Assembly: GCF_019097595.1 (NCBI RefSeq)
Contig: NC_080720.1
Span: 20,609,352 to 20,673,351, forward strand
Origin: Hemibagrus wyckioides
Lineage: Eukaryota > Chordata > Actinopteri > Siluriformes > Bagridae
Reading direction: 5' to 3'
Length of the DNA stretch: 64,000 bases
The stretch's first letter is position 1. Each line of letters opens with the position of its first letter. Under the pieces are notes generated by a model. The model saw only the letters and a list, made by a program, of their open reading frames with translations, ran no database searches and was not told the origin of the DNA. The position numbers and the translations under genes were made by a program. Positions 19,123 to 33,406 of the stretch are shown piece by piece.

Positions 19123-20689
19123 GTCAGCTTTTACTTTAGCTGCCTACTTAATCAATATGATACTAATTAATGGAAACCTGATAGGTTACATCACATTAAT
19201 AACCAACAAACCAATTTCCTGAACAAGACATGAAACATTACCACACCCTTGAGTTTTGGGAAAACCATTTAAATGCTTAGAGTAAAGGTTACACATTTAA
19301 CTGTTAGTGCTGAATGAAATAAGTTGCTAGACCTGCTACCCAAAACCAACAACACCTTCCACAAACTTCCGGGTTATTTGCATAATATGTAATGTATACT
19401 TGAAACAGAAAACTATTATGATCTGGCTTACGATTTTGTAAATCCCATTATATCTTTATGATATTCTCATAGTACCACTTCTTTGTATAGGCACTAGTAT
19501 ATGACAAACTACTTATAGATAAGTTTCTATGTACAAATATCATTTGATTGAAATAAGTAAAACAGTCATATCAGGTTTAAATATTTATGGAGAAATAACA
19601 CCTCACCTGAGGACTGCAGACTTAAAGAAGAACAGTGCAACAGGCTTGTAAGTGATACTCCTTATGGTGCACAAGTTTTGGTGTACACCTGTGATACACG
19701 AGAGTCTGTAACACAGTATAATGCCACACCTTGTCACACACACACACACATACACACACTCACAGACATAAAGATTACACTTTTGATAATAATCTTTCAG
19801 GAACCTTCTGGTCCTTCAGTAATTGGCAGGCAGCCCAAAAGACCACTCCTAAGCATTAAAAAAACATCTTAAGAAGACAAGGGACTGGATGAAAAAAGAG
19901 ACACTTCCTTGTATTACACCTTGAGTCACCTCTAAATTTAACACGTGTTATATATATATATATCTCCGCTGTGGATCACTGTGGACGAAGCCTATGACAT
20001 CACCATGATTCATATAAAGTTGCAATAAAATAATTTACTATCCATGCTGTAAAAGATTAGAATTTTGACAGAGAATGAGACACACCTTTACAAGTGTCCA
20101 AAATTCAGGCTGTATCTGTGAAGCCTGCCAGTTGGGACAAGCTACAGAAGCACAAACACAGCCAAGAAATGCTCATTAGGCAGCCTTTCCTACAATAAAA
20201 CAGCGCAACAGTCAAGGATAAGTTTCTTCGATGTGTCCTTGATAACAGTCGTGAACACTGAACAATAAATATCAGATCAACACATGACTAATGTTCATAA
20301 TGTTTAATCATTGTGTGTTACAAGATACAGTACTGTTTCTTCCTTTAATATTCAAAAAGAGAAAGGACAACACAATTTACTGGGTAGAATTGTTGAATGA
20401 ATACATAGCTACATGTAAATGTCTAAAACGGAAATTCCAGTGCCTCTGGGAAAAAGCTCACCGGGAAGAAGCTGTTAAATCCATGAGAGGAGTGAGAGAG
20501 GTTATTTATAATGATGGTGGTTTTGTGAATGCAGCACTAATGATAAGTGTCCTCAGTGGAAGGAAGAGAGACTCACATAATGTTCTCAGCTGTTTTCACT
20601 ACCTACTGTAGTAGGTCCTGCATCCTGAGATATTACAATTGCCATTGATCTCTGTGGTCTTTCATGTGGAATGTTCTGTACTATTGAGG

Positions 20690-21030
20690 TAAGGTCTTGT
20701 GTAATGTGACTAACAAGGAGCTCTTAGCATTTCCAACAGCAGCACTGTTGGAAACACTGATCGTGATTTTAAAAAAAAATGTCCTTCTGAGGTCAACAGC
20801 CATTCTAATTTTTTCCACACACCAGCCTGCAATCTGCTCTGCTTCTTCTCTGCATGCTGACTCTTCATTGTTTGTAATGTCCTGGACTTTAGAGTCATCA
20901 GCAAACTTGATTCGAACTGTGCTATCCAGCACACTTGGTAGTCAGCAGCATGAACTGCAGTGGAGGGATGGAAAAAAAATAGCCATGAAGGACACCACTG
21001 TTCTGTGTGGTGATGCTGTACCAGCAAGTT
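20690..21030 (-). pseudogene. Degenerate non-LTR (Rex1/L2-like) reverse transcriptase fragment
   Basis: On the minus strand a frame-broken stretch retains the reverse transcriptase core FADD followed by a segment like DITNNEESACREEAEQIAGW. This matches the FADDT...ISNNDESAYREEV...WC region of fish Rex1/L2-type LINEs. Frameshifts split it between two reading frames and no intact ORF2 exists. It is a dead 5'-truncated insertion. Confidence 0.7.
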
Positions 21031-22136
21031 CAGCTCATCATTGTGGGTTAATTGTGTTGAACCCCTGAACTGATATCAGAAATAATACTTTTGTATACCT
21101 GGCTGGCTGCCCACATACTCTCACATACATGACTTTTTTGTTAAGATGAAAAAGGATCAGATGTGTCATCACATATAAACCACTTGAGCAAATAGCAAAG
21201 TGCAAAAGATCATTAAAGCTGACAGAATATTAGTGTTTTCCTTAGCATCAAGATGATTTGTTTTTGGCTGTAGCCTTAAAGCATGCAGCAACTGACAGAG
21301 ATGATAAAGATGTCTGTAAGGACATCAAGGAGCAGATCAGCACATCCGCCGGGCACCCAGCCAGATATACTGTTGAAACCAGCAACCTTTTTGTTGATGT
21401 CAGCAGTAGACAGACAGGATACCTAGAATGTTTTTCCTTGCAGTTGTGTTGTTCTGTGTGTCAAGACAAGTTGTTTTGCACATATGAAAATGTGTATCAT
21501 CACCATCATCATAAGCAGGTGGTGTTGTTCTGTAGTCAGTGAAGGCCTGTCATATGCACCATCTGTGTTTGCAGTCCAGAAAGCATCCATGGATATTCTG
21601 TGAGTAAATGTACTTAAATTCTATAGAAAGTTCAAAACAGACTGACAGGGGTTTCTTTAACAAATACAGTATATCTCACTTATATATCTCCCTCGTTTAT
21701 TCAGCTTATTACTAAATAACTAAGTAGCTCTGATACTATATCTTAGCTTCATGTGTTCTGATCTATAAACATAGCTAAGCCATATCTGTTGTTTAAATGG
21801 TAACAATGGACTGAGACACAGCATCTGACATTATTTCCTTTTGCATTTACAAAGCGTCATGATGACTTACTTTATGAGTATCATGGTTACTTCATAACAT
21901 CCGATTCATTCTTTAATTCTTTTCATTCATTCTATTTTTTATATAAATAATATCAATATAGATTGATCCCATCTCACAGTCCACAGAAGACAACACAACA
22001 CAAAGCTCTTGTGGTCCCAACATATCATCCGATGAAAAACTATTTATTTTTAGCTGACTTGCATTAAAAATAAACACAATTTGCAGTACAACACTGTGCC
22101 CCTCCAGAGTTTCAATGATTCCAGCTAGTTCTAGTC

Positions 22137-22330
22137 TTACATTTACATTTACATTGGCATATGCCCTTCATCCAGAGCGACTAACATTTTATCTCATTTT
22201 ATAAAATGGAGCAATTGAGGGATAAGGGCCTTGCTCAAGGGCCCAGCAGTGGCAGCTTTGTCAACCTGGGATCCAAACTTACAACCTTCCAAGCATTAGT
22301 CCAACACCTTAACCACTAAGCTACCACATC
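22137..22330. repeat. Teleost TACATTTA-type interspersed repeat
   Basis: It starts with ACATTTACATTTACATT and runs through CATCCAGAGCGACTAA and GGGCCTTGCTCAAGGGCCC to a GCTACCAC-like end. This layout recurs in many otophysan fish genomes. A truncated second copy is at 50,719-50,856. No protein is encoded and the superfamily is not assigned here. Confidence 0.75.
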
Positions 22331-25300
22331 CCACCACTAAACCGCTACCACATCCCAAAACCACTAAGCTAGCCCACTCTACTCTGGGCATTAGCTCACT
22401 CCCAGTAAATGGGCTACTAACTGGATTAACTGTTCCTCTTCAAGTGAATTAGAGTCACTATATACAGCATACTGCCCCTCATACACACTCACCTTGTGAT
22501 ATCTTGCCATTGTGTTTACCTGTGTGCTCTTATGAGCATCTTATTTTGTCTTCATTGTACTGATCAACCTCTCTATCTGCCTGTAATATTACATTCTGTT
22601 TACTGCTGATTTTCTGACCCTCTGCTTGCCCCACATTCTGAATTTATTAACTACCTGGATGGTGATGGTATCCAACTAATTCCTTGTAACACAACAGCAC
22701 AAAAGTCTTGTGAATGATAATGAGTGTTATAAAGGCTTTCATTATAATAGAAGGTTACTGAGTAAGTCATCGCTGACCCAGAAAATTATGTTTTTACTGC
22801 CAGCATTATGCCATGTTTATAAATGTCTAATAATTGTTACATAATAGCCTCATGAAATAATGCCAGCCATATCTTACAAGGACCTGTGATCATCAAGGAG
22901 AAAGGACATATTTGCCAGTTGTGTTCAGTGTTTTCTTAACTTAGGTAAACTTTAAAAAGAAAACATTCTCCAAATTTATTTGTTCTAGCTCAAACTGTAT
23001 TCAATTATTAGTTTGACACTCCATTCTTGCCCTCTTAGCTCAAAGCAATGAATGTGTAGTATGTCTCTAACAGAACATTAAGAGCAGGACTGAGGCTTGA
23101 AATAGACATGGCATTTGAAGGCATGAGCGACACCAATATACTGAGATATATCTCTAAATCGCTTGACCTTTGCATTTTGGCTTCATAATGCAAAAACAGG
23201 TTAAGGTTCGAACCTCAAGTCACACTTTTTTGTAATTTTATTTTTTTGTATTTTTTTTGCAATTAAATCCTCATATTTTTGTAAAGTTTCATATAGTTCA
23301 AGTGTATTGTTTATTTCCACTTATTTCAATAAATATTATCAAGGATCAAGGATGCCTGACGTTGGGACTGGATAATAAATGACAAGATGGTTACTCATGA
23401 ATAAAATGAATGATTTGGAAGACTCATTTTTAGACAGAAACATGTCTAAGAGAGAGCTCTTCTCTCCAGGGGTGGTACTCTGTTATGTAATACTGCTAGC
23501 AGTGCTGATCTCATATTCAGAGCATCCAACAGAGCAATATTCCCAAATTCATCTGTGGATAATACAGGTTGTAAACTACTCCTGCGGGGAATATCCAAGT
23601 GTAGAAGTAATCATTTTAAAGGCATCCTCTAACTCTGCCTGTGCATTTCGCACAGTAGTTTGCCCATATAATATAAACAATAGTAGCATTATCTTAAACT
23701 GTAGACCTTGAAGTGTCCCCTCTCCATCTCTGTTCAAGTATCTAGAGAGATTCATTTCTAAGGGCTGATTCTTTAAACTTCTGTGACTTTGTAGCTGTGA
23801 TCATCAATGAATTGTGCAGCAGCATTCGCATAGATGTCTGCTTTCATGCTTATATATTAAAGTTTGTTTAAAGCCACAGTTCTGGTAATCACAATATGAT
23901 AGCTGCTATTTTTTAAATGATCTTCTGTATGCTAAGATAATAAAGTAAGGTGTGATCACGTGGGCTGATTAAATCATCCATTATAATGGACTACAGTCAC
24001 TATAAAGTCTCACTTTTTCATATTTGTACATGCCAGAATATCATGATGATGAAAAGGTTCTGAAGAGGTTCTTGTTGTGTGCAGAGGATATCTCCTGGAC
24101 TCTTGATTCTACCTGCCTCGCCAATAAGACTCAGCAACACCATCCTACAGACACTGAAAGGCCCCAAAATAATAATAAAAATGCCTCCCTTTCATTCACC
24201 CCATGTTCTACAGAGGGATGATAGAGAGCATCTTGATCACCCAGTCTTTGAACACAAGACCCTATAGCGGATTGTGAAATCACTCAAAAGGCAAAACTGC
24301 ATATATTTTCTTTATAATAACTGTAGTTACTGAACAATCTGTAGTAGTTCATCAACATGCATCCAGATGTATAACTAATAATAAGTTAATAATAAGCATC
24401 ATTTATATCATCCTTCAAACCGTCTTTAAAGGATTTATTTATAGTACAGAAATAAAATTTCAGTGTGATCATCCTAGCTTTATCTTAATTTTATATAGCC
24501 CCACAAAGGAGCCTAGGGTTGACAGACTGATAGCATAACTTTCAAGTCCCAAGAGAGTCGTTCAGAATGGAGTGAATCACAATGGGAGCCTAAATCTTGT
24601 TGATACGCAATGCTGCTTATAAAAAATTCTCATGTCAGTTTGCAATAAACATGAATGTGAAACTCTGCTACAAGTAAGCAGCATAATCTATCCTACATAT
24701 AAACAAACAACAAGGTCAACTTTATTTCAGAGAACCTCCATTAATCTCCTATAGAGGTGAGAATGTAGAGATCTGCTTCTAGTAATAATGTATATCATCA
24801 ATACTTTAAAGCAACATGCTGATTTTCTTAACAAAAAACAATGAGAAGCAGAGCCAAACTTTCATCCTGTACTTCAATTACCACTTTCAGTAGTTAACAT
24901 AGTTAGATGACTGTGGTTTAATGGCTCCATGGAGCTTATTGCTTATGGAAAAAAGAATCGGATAGGAGAGATCAGAAAGGAAAAGAGAAAGAGGATCACT
25001 AATCCCCTGAGCTGAACCATTCATCAGAAAACTTCTGAAATTCAGAAAAATGTGTAATATCACTATACAATTACAAGACATTAACTTATACATGATCAAT
25101 ATTTGTAATACCTGAATTTATTAAAGCGCACAATCAATAGTAGATAGTAGATGCCATATACTGAGCAAGGCTGGAACGCACTAACATTTAACGACATGAG
25201 CCACTCTGGAAGAGCAGATGGCTTTGTGGAACTGAATTAAATAAGCCACAGATGTCTAAAGACCGAGCAATTGTCTTAATTCCCATTCATTTGTCCCTGC

Positions 25301-25451
25301 TGACACTTCTACGTACAAATCACAACGTTTTTATCCAAGTGCTGCACATGAACAATGTAATACAATTTAAAATGTCAGAGCTTCTCCTTTAATTGATGTG
25401 TATTTGATCAAAGCACACAAGGACACTACATCAAGCCAGGTCAACGATATT

Positions 25452-25472
25452 TTCAGCACCGTGGACACTTGT
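25452..25472 (+). promoter_or_regulatory. RE1/NRSE-like (REST) site
   Basis: TTCAGCACC, two free bases, then GGACA matches the left half and the start of the right half of the 21-bp RE1 consensus. The last part (consensus AGCGCC) is not kept. PACSIN1 is a neuron-enriched gene of the type often repressed by REST elsewhere, and the site lies upstream of its coding exons. The functional link is inference. Confidence 0.35.
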
Positions 25473-25589
25473 GTGCTTATTCATCTCCAGTAACTGTTTT
25501 ATCCCTGTCAGGATGGCACAAACTGTGTGAAAGGCAGAAACACACCCATATATAAATATAATATTCACACACTCCTTCACACCTGGGGT

Positions 25590-26225
25590 GTGAATTTATC
25601 ATAGATAAACCACCTCCTGAAGTTTTTTGGCAGTGGGAGGAAACCGGAGAACCCAGAGGTAACCCAAGCAGAGAAGCAAAAGAACATGCAAAACTTAGCA
25701 CAAACAGTAGCACAAGCACAAGGTGGGAAACTCTGAGGCAACAAAATTACCTTCTGCAACACTGTGTGACTCTAACACAAAGCTTTGCCTTACTAATACT
25801 AGACATGACTGTAAATGCAAATAAGAAGTCATTTAATGTGTAATGTGTAATGAGTTCCCTGTTAATGATTTACATTAGTCTTTCTGTGGATGCTTCACAA
25901 GTAAAAGTATTAATGTTATTCGTTTTTGTAACAGCATCATTTACACTTTGGTTCTTTTTATGCTTTGCACAGCGGTGTGACTGTGCACAAACACACACAC
26001 ACACACACCACACACGATGGTGCCTGAATTTCTAATTATGTTATACAGCTGCTATCATGGATGGTGGTGTTGCCAGCTCACAATCCTAAGTCCCCCGGTT
26101 GAAACCTGAGAGTTTTGCATGTTTGTTTCCTTTTCCATGTGGGCTTCCTTAGCGATCTTCAGTTTCCTCCCACCTCCCAAAAACATGCAGGTAGGTGGAC
26201 TGATTACGCTAAATGATAACTTAGA
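25590..26225. repeat. Two oppositely oriented fragments of an interspersed repeat
   Basis: The stretch near 25,615-25,700 contains GGGAGGAAACCGGAGAACCC. The stretch near 26,090-26,220 contains the complementary layout (TTTCCTCCCACCTCCCAAAA). They look like two insertions of one teleost repeat family in opposite orientation, with a short (CA)n at 25,986-26,012 between them. Confidence 0.5.
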
Positions 26226-26632
26226 TGAATGAATTGGCAATCACAATTACAGCAATTCAGAAAATCTCTCTATAACACACTAGTGGAGGCAAAGTCATGT
26301 TTAGATCCATGCCTGCAAAAAGCTGACAGGAATTCATTCCTCCTTTAGATTCACGTTAGAAAACTGCAGCACTTCATAGAATGAATGATCAGCAATTAGA
26401 TCAGAATAAGATCAGCGAACACAGGATGCACATAACTGCAGCGGTCATTTAATTTTTTCCCCTAATATCAGCCACAATTGTAACGATCACTCTTTGCTTT
26501 TGACGACCAGCACATTAATATGATTGCACCTTAAAGTTCAGCACACAAGGACATTCTGAAGAGGAAAAGGTCTCCAAAGGGCAGTTGAGATTGCTTTTAA
26601 CAAAATGAGCTTCTGTGAACCTCCTCTGGGGC

Positions 26633-26633
<1 letters not shown>

Positions 26634-26660
<27 letters not shown>
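26634..26660. repeat. (CA)n microsatellite
   Basis: About 27 bp of pure CA dinucleotides. Confidence 0.9.
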
Positions 26661-26664
<4 letters not shown>

Positions 26665-26806
26665 GTCTTTTCTATCTTTCTGAGGACCTTGCACCCTGAT
26701 AAATATTGATTCAGCTAATTCATTAGTGTCTACACCTAAATCTAACCCTAACATTTACCTCAGTAACAGCTTTTATTTTATTTTTAAATAATACCAGTAT
26801 ATAAAA

Positions 26807-26848
26807 ACATGCGCGCGCGCGTACACGCACACACGCACACGTGCATAC
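26807..26848. repeat. Perfect 42-bp alternating purine-pyrimidine tract (Z-DNA prone)
   Basis: Every base from 26807 to 26848 alternates purine and pyrimidine, with a (GC)n core followed by mixed CA/CG units. This is the arrangement with the strongest tendency to adopt Z-DNA under negative supercoiling. Confidence 0.85.
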
Positions 26849-27632
26849 TGTTGGAATGCCTTTCTAGTCACTTATTCTAGCCTCGCATTTAGTGACATAT
26901 ATTTGTAAATAAATGCAATTATATTTGGATTGTGCATTAAATTAAATCGCATTTCATGAATGGACTCAGAGGCTGAAGTCGGAGGCTTTTTGTTTAAAGC
27001 CCATTAATCATTTATGAGCGATATCCCCTTACAGCAGCAAGCATCCTGCAACTCCATGCACATTTTGGGAAAGGCGAAAAAGGATAAAGCTCTTGCACAC
27101 AAACACTCATGTACATGCACACTCCTGTACACGAAACATTTTCCTTCTCCTCGTGGAAAACGATAATAAGCCAAAATATCAGTACATTCACAGTGATAGT
27201 GAAACTCAACCCCCTTGTCATAGCATGCACCGTGTCATCATGATTAATAAAACTGTGTTACAACCTACCAGAGACAGAATGGCGAGATTCCAAATATTCC
27301 AGCTATTTAAAAACCTTCCTCTTGCTTTGGCTTTGATAGACAAATCAGCTGGAGAGGACTAGTGGGGATGCAGTGCGCTATCTCTGGAAGCGCAGGGGCT
27401 TATGGGGGACAGCCAATCACAACACTGCCGCTGTTACATATTCATGAACCTCATTAGCATGACGGAATTCCAAAATGGAGGAATCTATTAAAATTCCACA
27501 GCCTGCCCTCTCATATTGTGTATCTGACCGATTACTTACCTGTTACTATCACCACTTTAAACACACGTAAGCATTTTTTGTTCTTTTATCTTATAATCTG
27601 CACTACAATCGCATAATACACTTACATAAATA

Positions 27633-28112
27633 CACTCTATTGGCAAAGGTTTTGGGACACCCCTCCAAATCATTAAATTCAGGTGTTTTTTTTTTTCAGG
27701 GGTTGGGCTAAAAGAACTCTTAATGCTTCAGCATACCAAGGCATTTTGGACAATTTTATGCACTGAACTTTGTGGGAACAGTTTGGGGATGACCCCTTCC
27801 TGTTCCAACATGACTGCACACTAGTGCACAAAGCAAGGTCCATAAAGACATGGATGAGTGAGTGAGTCCAGACCTTAACCTGACAGAACATCTTTGGGAT
27901 GAATTAGAGCGGAGACTGTGAGCCAGATCATCTCGTCCAGCATCAGTGCCTGACCTCACAAATGTTCTTCTAGAGGAATGTTCAAAAATTCCAATAAACA
28001 CACTCCTAAACCTTGTGGAAAACCTTCCCAGAAGAGTTGAAGCTGTTACAGCTGGAAAGGGCGAGGCAACTCTATATTACAATCATGTGCATGTAAAGGT
28101 GGATGTCTCAGT
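27633..28112 (+). pseudogene. Broken Tc1 transposon copy (C-terminal transposase half)
   Basis: It begins with a Tc1 terminal repeat (CACTCTATTGGCAAAGGTTT, after TA at 27631). An internal deletion then jumps into the last third of the transposase reading frame. The triad Asp region (FQHDC-like) and [14 protein letters not shown] region are visible, with in-frame stops and a frameshift. It belongs to the same family as the intact element at 40,201-41,448. Confidence 0.8.
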
Positions 28113-28119
28113 TTAGGAA

Positions 28120-28325
28120 TGGCTCAGAGCCTCCCCTCTAATTCATCCCAAAGGTGTTCTATCAGGTTGAGGTCAGGAGCAGGCCGGTCAAGTTCCTCCA
28201 CACCAAACTTTCTCATCCATGTCTGTATGGACCTTGCTTTGTGCACTGGTGTGCAGTCATGTTGGAACAGGAAGGGGTCATTCCCAAACTGTTCACACAA
28301 CGTTCTGAGCTTGAAATTGTTATGT
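28120..28325 (-). pseudogene. Second broken Tc1 copy in opposite orientation
   Basis: This stretch is the reverse complement of the same Tc1 region seen at about 27,770-27,920 (GTTGGAACAGGAAGGGGTCA against its complement). The two fragments form a long imperfect inverted repeat, with arms around 150-200 bp. Confidence 0.75.
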
Positions 28326-28833
28326 TTGTCATTGTTGTCATTTTATTGAAACTGTATTCTTAGCACATTTTTTGTATATTTTTATTTTCTTTAATTCTTA
28401 TTGATTCTATTTTCAAGTCTCAGGAAGTAGAAAAGCATACCAAGTAAATTTTGAGTTTAAACTAAACAGTAGCTTACAAAGCTGTAGCTTGTAAAAAAAA
28501 TTAAAATACTGCTAATTAATTATAGTCTGGTATTCAGAGGGTAAGTAAGGAATAAAAGACAATGGGCCATGCTGTTAAAGGACATGAATCCATGCTAGAG
28601 TGGTGTGATGTTGCCTAATGTAAAGCAGAGCACCATTAACATGTAATAACAGCTGTAATAAATAGATGCTATCAGCTGATAATAACTATGGTCAGCATCT
28701 TTAACAGAAAAACACAAACTCCTCTGTCCTGAAGACTCCCTGTACTCATCATTACAAAGCACTGACACCTGGTATTTAACCTAAATGTTAAATAATTGTT
28801 TCCTTATAGAAGGCATTACTACATCAGAGATTC

Positions 28834-29284
28834 TACACTCACTGAGCACTTTATTAGAGACACATACTACTTCTGGGTAAACAAGATTTATTCGTCATGG
28901 CATGGATTCCACAAGATGCTGAAAACATGCCTTTGAGTTTCTCGTCCATTTTGACATGATTATATCACGCAATAGCTGCAGATTTTTTCAGCTGCACATT
29001 TAGGCCGCAAATCTCTTGTTCTTCTACATCTCAAAGGTGTTTTTTTTTTAATTCACACCTAGTAACTGGGAAGGCCACAGAAGAACAGTGATCTAATTGT
29101 TCGTGTTCATGAAACCAGACTGAGACAACATTTCGCTGGAAGTAGCCATTGGAAGATGTCAAATTGTGGCCATGAAGTCAGCAACAAACTGGCTATGGCA
29201 TTCAAGTAATGATTGATTGGAATTAACAGGCCCAAAGTGTGCCAGAAAACATTCCCCACACTAATAAACCAACTCCACCACAGA
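28834..29284 (-). mobile_element. Relic of a Tc1/mariner family with GAGCACTTTATTAG ends
   Basis: It starts TACACTCACTGAGCACTTTA, the terminal motif of a common fish Tc1/mariner family. It continues through the antisense C-terminal part of its transposase, with deletions. At about 29,285 it joins abruptly to a fragment of another family. Confidence 0.65.
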
Positions 29285-29531
29285 TTGAACTGCTGATACA
29301 GGGTCATGGGCGGCCAAGGCTCATTGATGTACGTGGTGAGTGAAGGCTGGACACGTGTGATCCGATTGTTGCTGAAATTACAGAGGTTAAAGCTGGTTCT
29401 GATAGAAAGGTGTCAGAATACGCAGTGCATGACGGGTCAGGGCTGTGTATTCGGGTATTCAGGACGGGTTTTGGCAGCAAAAAGGGAGACAACATTAGGC
29501 AGGTGGTCATAATGTTATACCTGATCGGTGT
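29285..29531 (+). mobile_element. Internally deleted Tc1/mariner family 2 fragment
   Basis: It runs from a GGCGGCCAAGGCTCATTGATG-like coding piece, across an internal deletion, to the terminus GGTCATAATGTTATACCTGA. The same family is present at 30,969-31,510 in the opposite orientation. Confidence 0.65.
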
Positions 29532-29639
29532 ATAAGGTTTAAACGGTCAGACCTGTACCTCCACGTCGCTAGATGACGGTGTTCATGTTGTCTCTCACCT
29601 CCGCACTGCGCTGATGAAAGAACTCCCGGAAGTGCTGTA

Positions 29640-29682
29640 ACGCGGTCCTTTCCGGCTCCGGTCTCTCAACAAGCGCAAAGGT
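29640..29682 (+). promoter_or_regulatory. rps10: rps10 transcription start region and untranslated exon 1 (TOP-like)
   Basis: A CCTTTCCGG pyrimidine tract near 29,647 resembles the 5' terminal oligopyrimidine start of ribosomal protein mRNAs. The short leader ends AAGCGCAAAG followed by a GTAGG donor at 29,681. The coding part begins at the next exon (30,347), as in mammalian RPS10. TOP mRNAs are translationally controlled by mTOR; that is family knowledge. Confidence 0.65.
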
Positions 29683-30346
29683 AGGCAAAATGTAAAGCCA
29701 GAAAATCCATCGAAAATCAACTCAATCATTAAATATGTCGAGTATTTTTAAATCGAATCTGTAAAAAGTGTACTTCCTGTGTATATCCTTGTCAGACTTT
29801 CGTGAATTAAAACTTTGCTTGACTTTATTTTTGGATTGTGAATGTGTGTCGGTCAGAGTATGCTAAGATGGAAGCTAGACATCGTATGTTTAGCATCCGC
29901 GGCTAAATAATGTCTCGGAAGAAGCTTTTTTAATATACAGATATTTGCTTTTAAAAACACAAATATATCAGTTTACACACAGAGTGGTGAAAGTTTGTGG
30001 CAGAAGTCAGAGAGGGGAATGTTTAGCCTGATAGCTCAGTAAGAGCCGGGTAATGTGCTAATGGAGGAAGCTACAGGAAACCAGTATGAAGATTATTACA
30101 GTGGAAAAACTTATTTTAATCTGTAATAATTGTGCAGTCTTTTGTTCTATCACCTATTTTTGTTATATATAGTTGGGTAGCATAATTGTTTAATGGCTGG
30201 GCCAGATAATCAGTTTTCCTGCACTAATGAGTGATGAAGGATGATGTATAAGAGCTGTTCTTGCACTAGACTGTAAAACTGTACGAATAAGTGTTTCTCT
30301 GTTTGACATCTTCCTGCCTAAAGTCTAATATCTTCGGTTTGTGTAG

Positions 30347-32666
<2,320 letters not shown>

Positions 32667-32685
32667 TTTTCCACATTCTCTGTAT

Positions 32686-32691
32686 AATAAA
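32686..32691 (+). terminator. Poly(A) signal of rps10
   Basis: AATAAA lies 20 bp after the stop codon, giving the very short 3' UTR typical of ribosomal protein genes. Confidence 0.85.
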
Positions 32692-33406
32692 GTTTGGAAA
32701 ACATTTAAGCTTGGGACTCCCTTCTTTGTTTTTCCCTTTCCCTGTATCTTCTGCTTTCAGATTAAGTTTGGAACTGTTAAATCTGGCATTAACACACAAC
32801 CTATTCAGTGGTGTGGTCTGAAGGATTAAAAAAAAAGTGTGTAGGTTTTTTATATAGTATAGCCAATGTTGATCAGACTAAGCATTTTTATTTTAATGGT
32901 ATTTTTGTGCAGCAAATGCATTTGGTTTTGGTTGAGTTAATGTTTGTCAGTGTAACATTTGACCACAGGTTATATTCAGATTTTCAGAAGTTCTCCCAAG
33001 AATGAGAAGTGGACTTTCAATGTTAAAATGTGTCTGGATTAGATGATAGTGTGAGCAATCAAATGAGTAGATTAATATAGACAATGACAGGTTAATAGAA
33101 TAAAAACATCTAAATACTGATAATTTTAGCTTCCTGTTTAGATTAGGAAGTCATCACATTTCATCAGTTGCTTGTAAATTCAAAAAGCTCCCCGTCTTAC
33201 ACTACCAGCCTTCAAGAGTTCTAGGTTAAAGGTTTTTAAGAGAGTATGTGGCATAGTGTCACTTAAAGTAACAGAGTAAGCACATTACAAATATGGATAA
33301 AATGTTCAGTAGAGTGCTAAAGTTTGCCCAGAAATGTGTGCAACAATTTGTTTGGCACTGAATAAATATATGAAATAAGAACAGGAGTAATGTGAAATAC
33401 TGATGT

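Noticed and set aside
20291..20611. 106-codon frame
   Set aside because: No domain, no splice context and no similarity recognised; it is within the length expected by chance in 64 kb.
23160..23230. tRNA-like B-box (GGTTCGAACCTC)
   Set aside because: No matching A-box, acceptor stem or cloverleaf could be built around it. At most it is a SINE remnant, and not enough to call.
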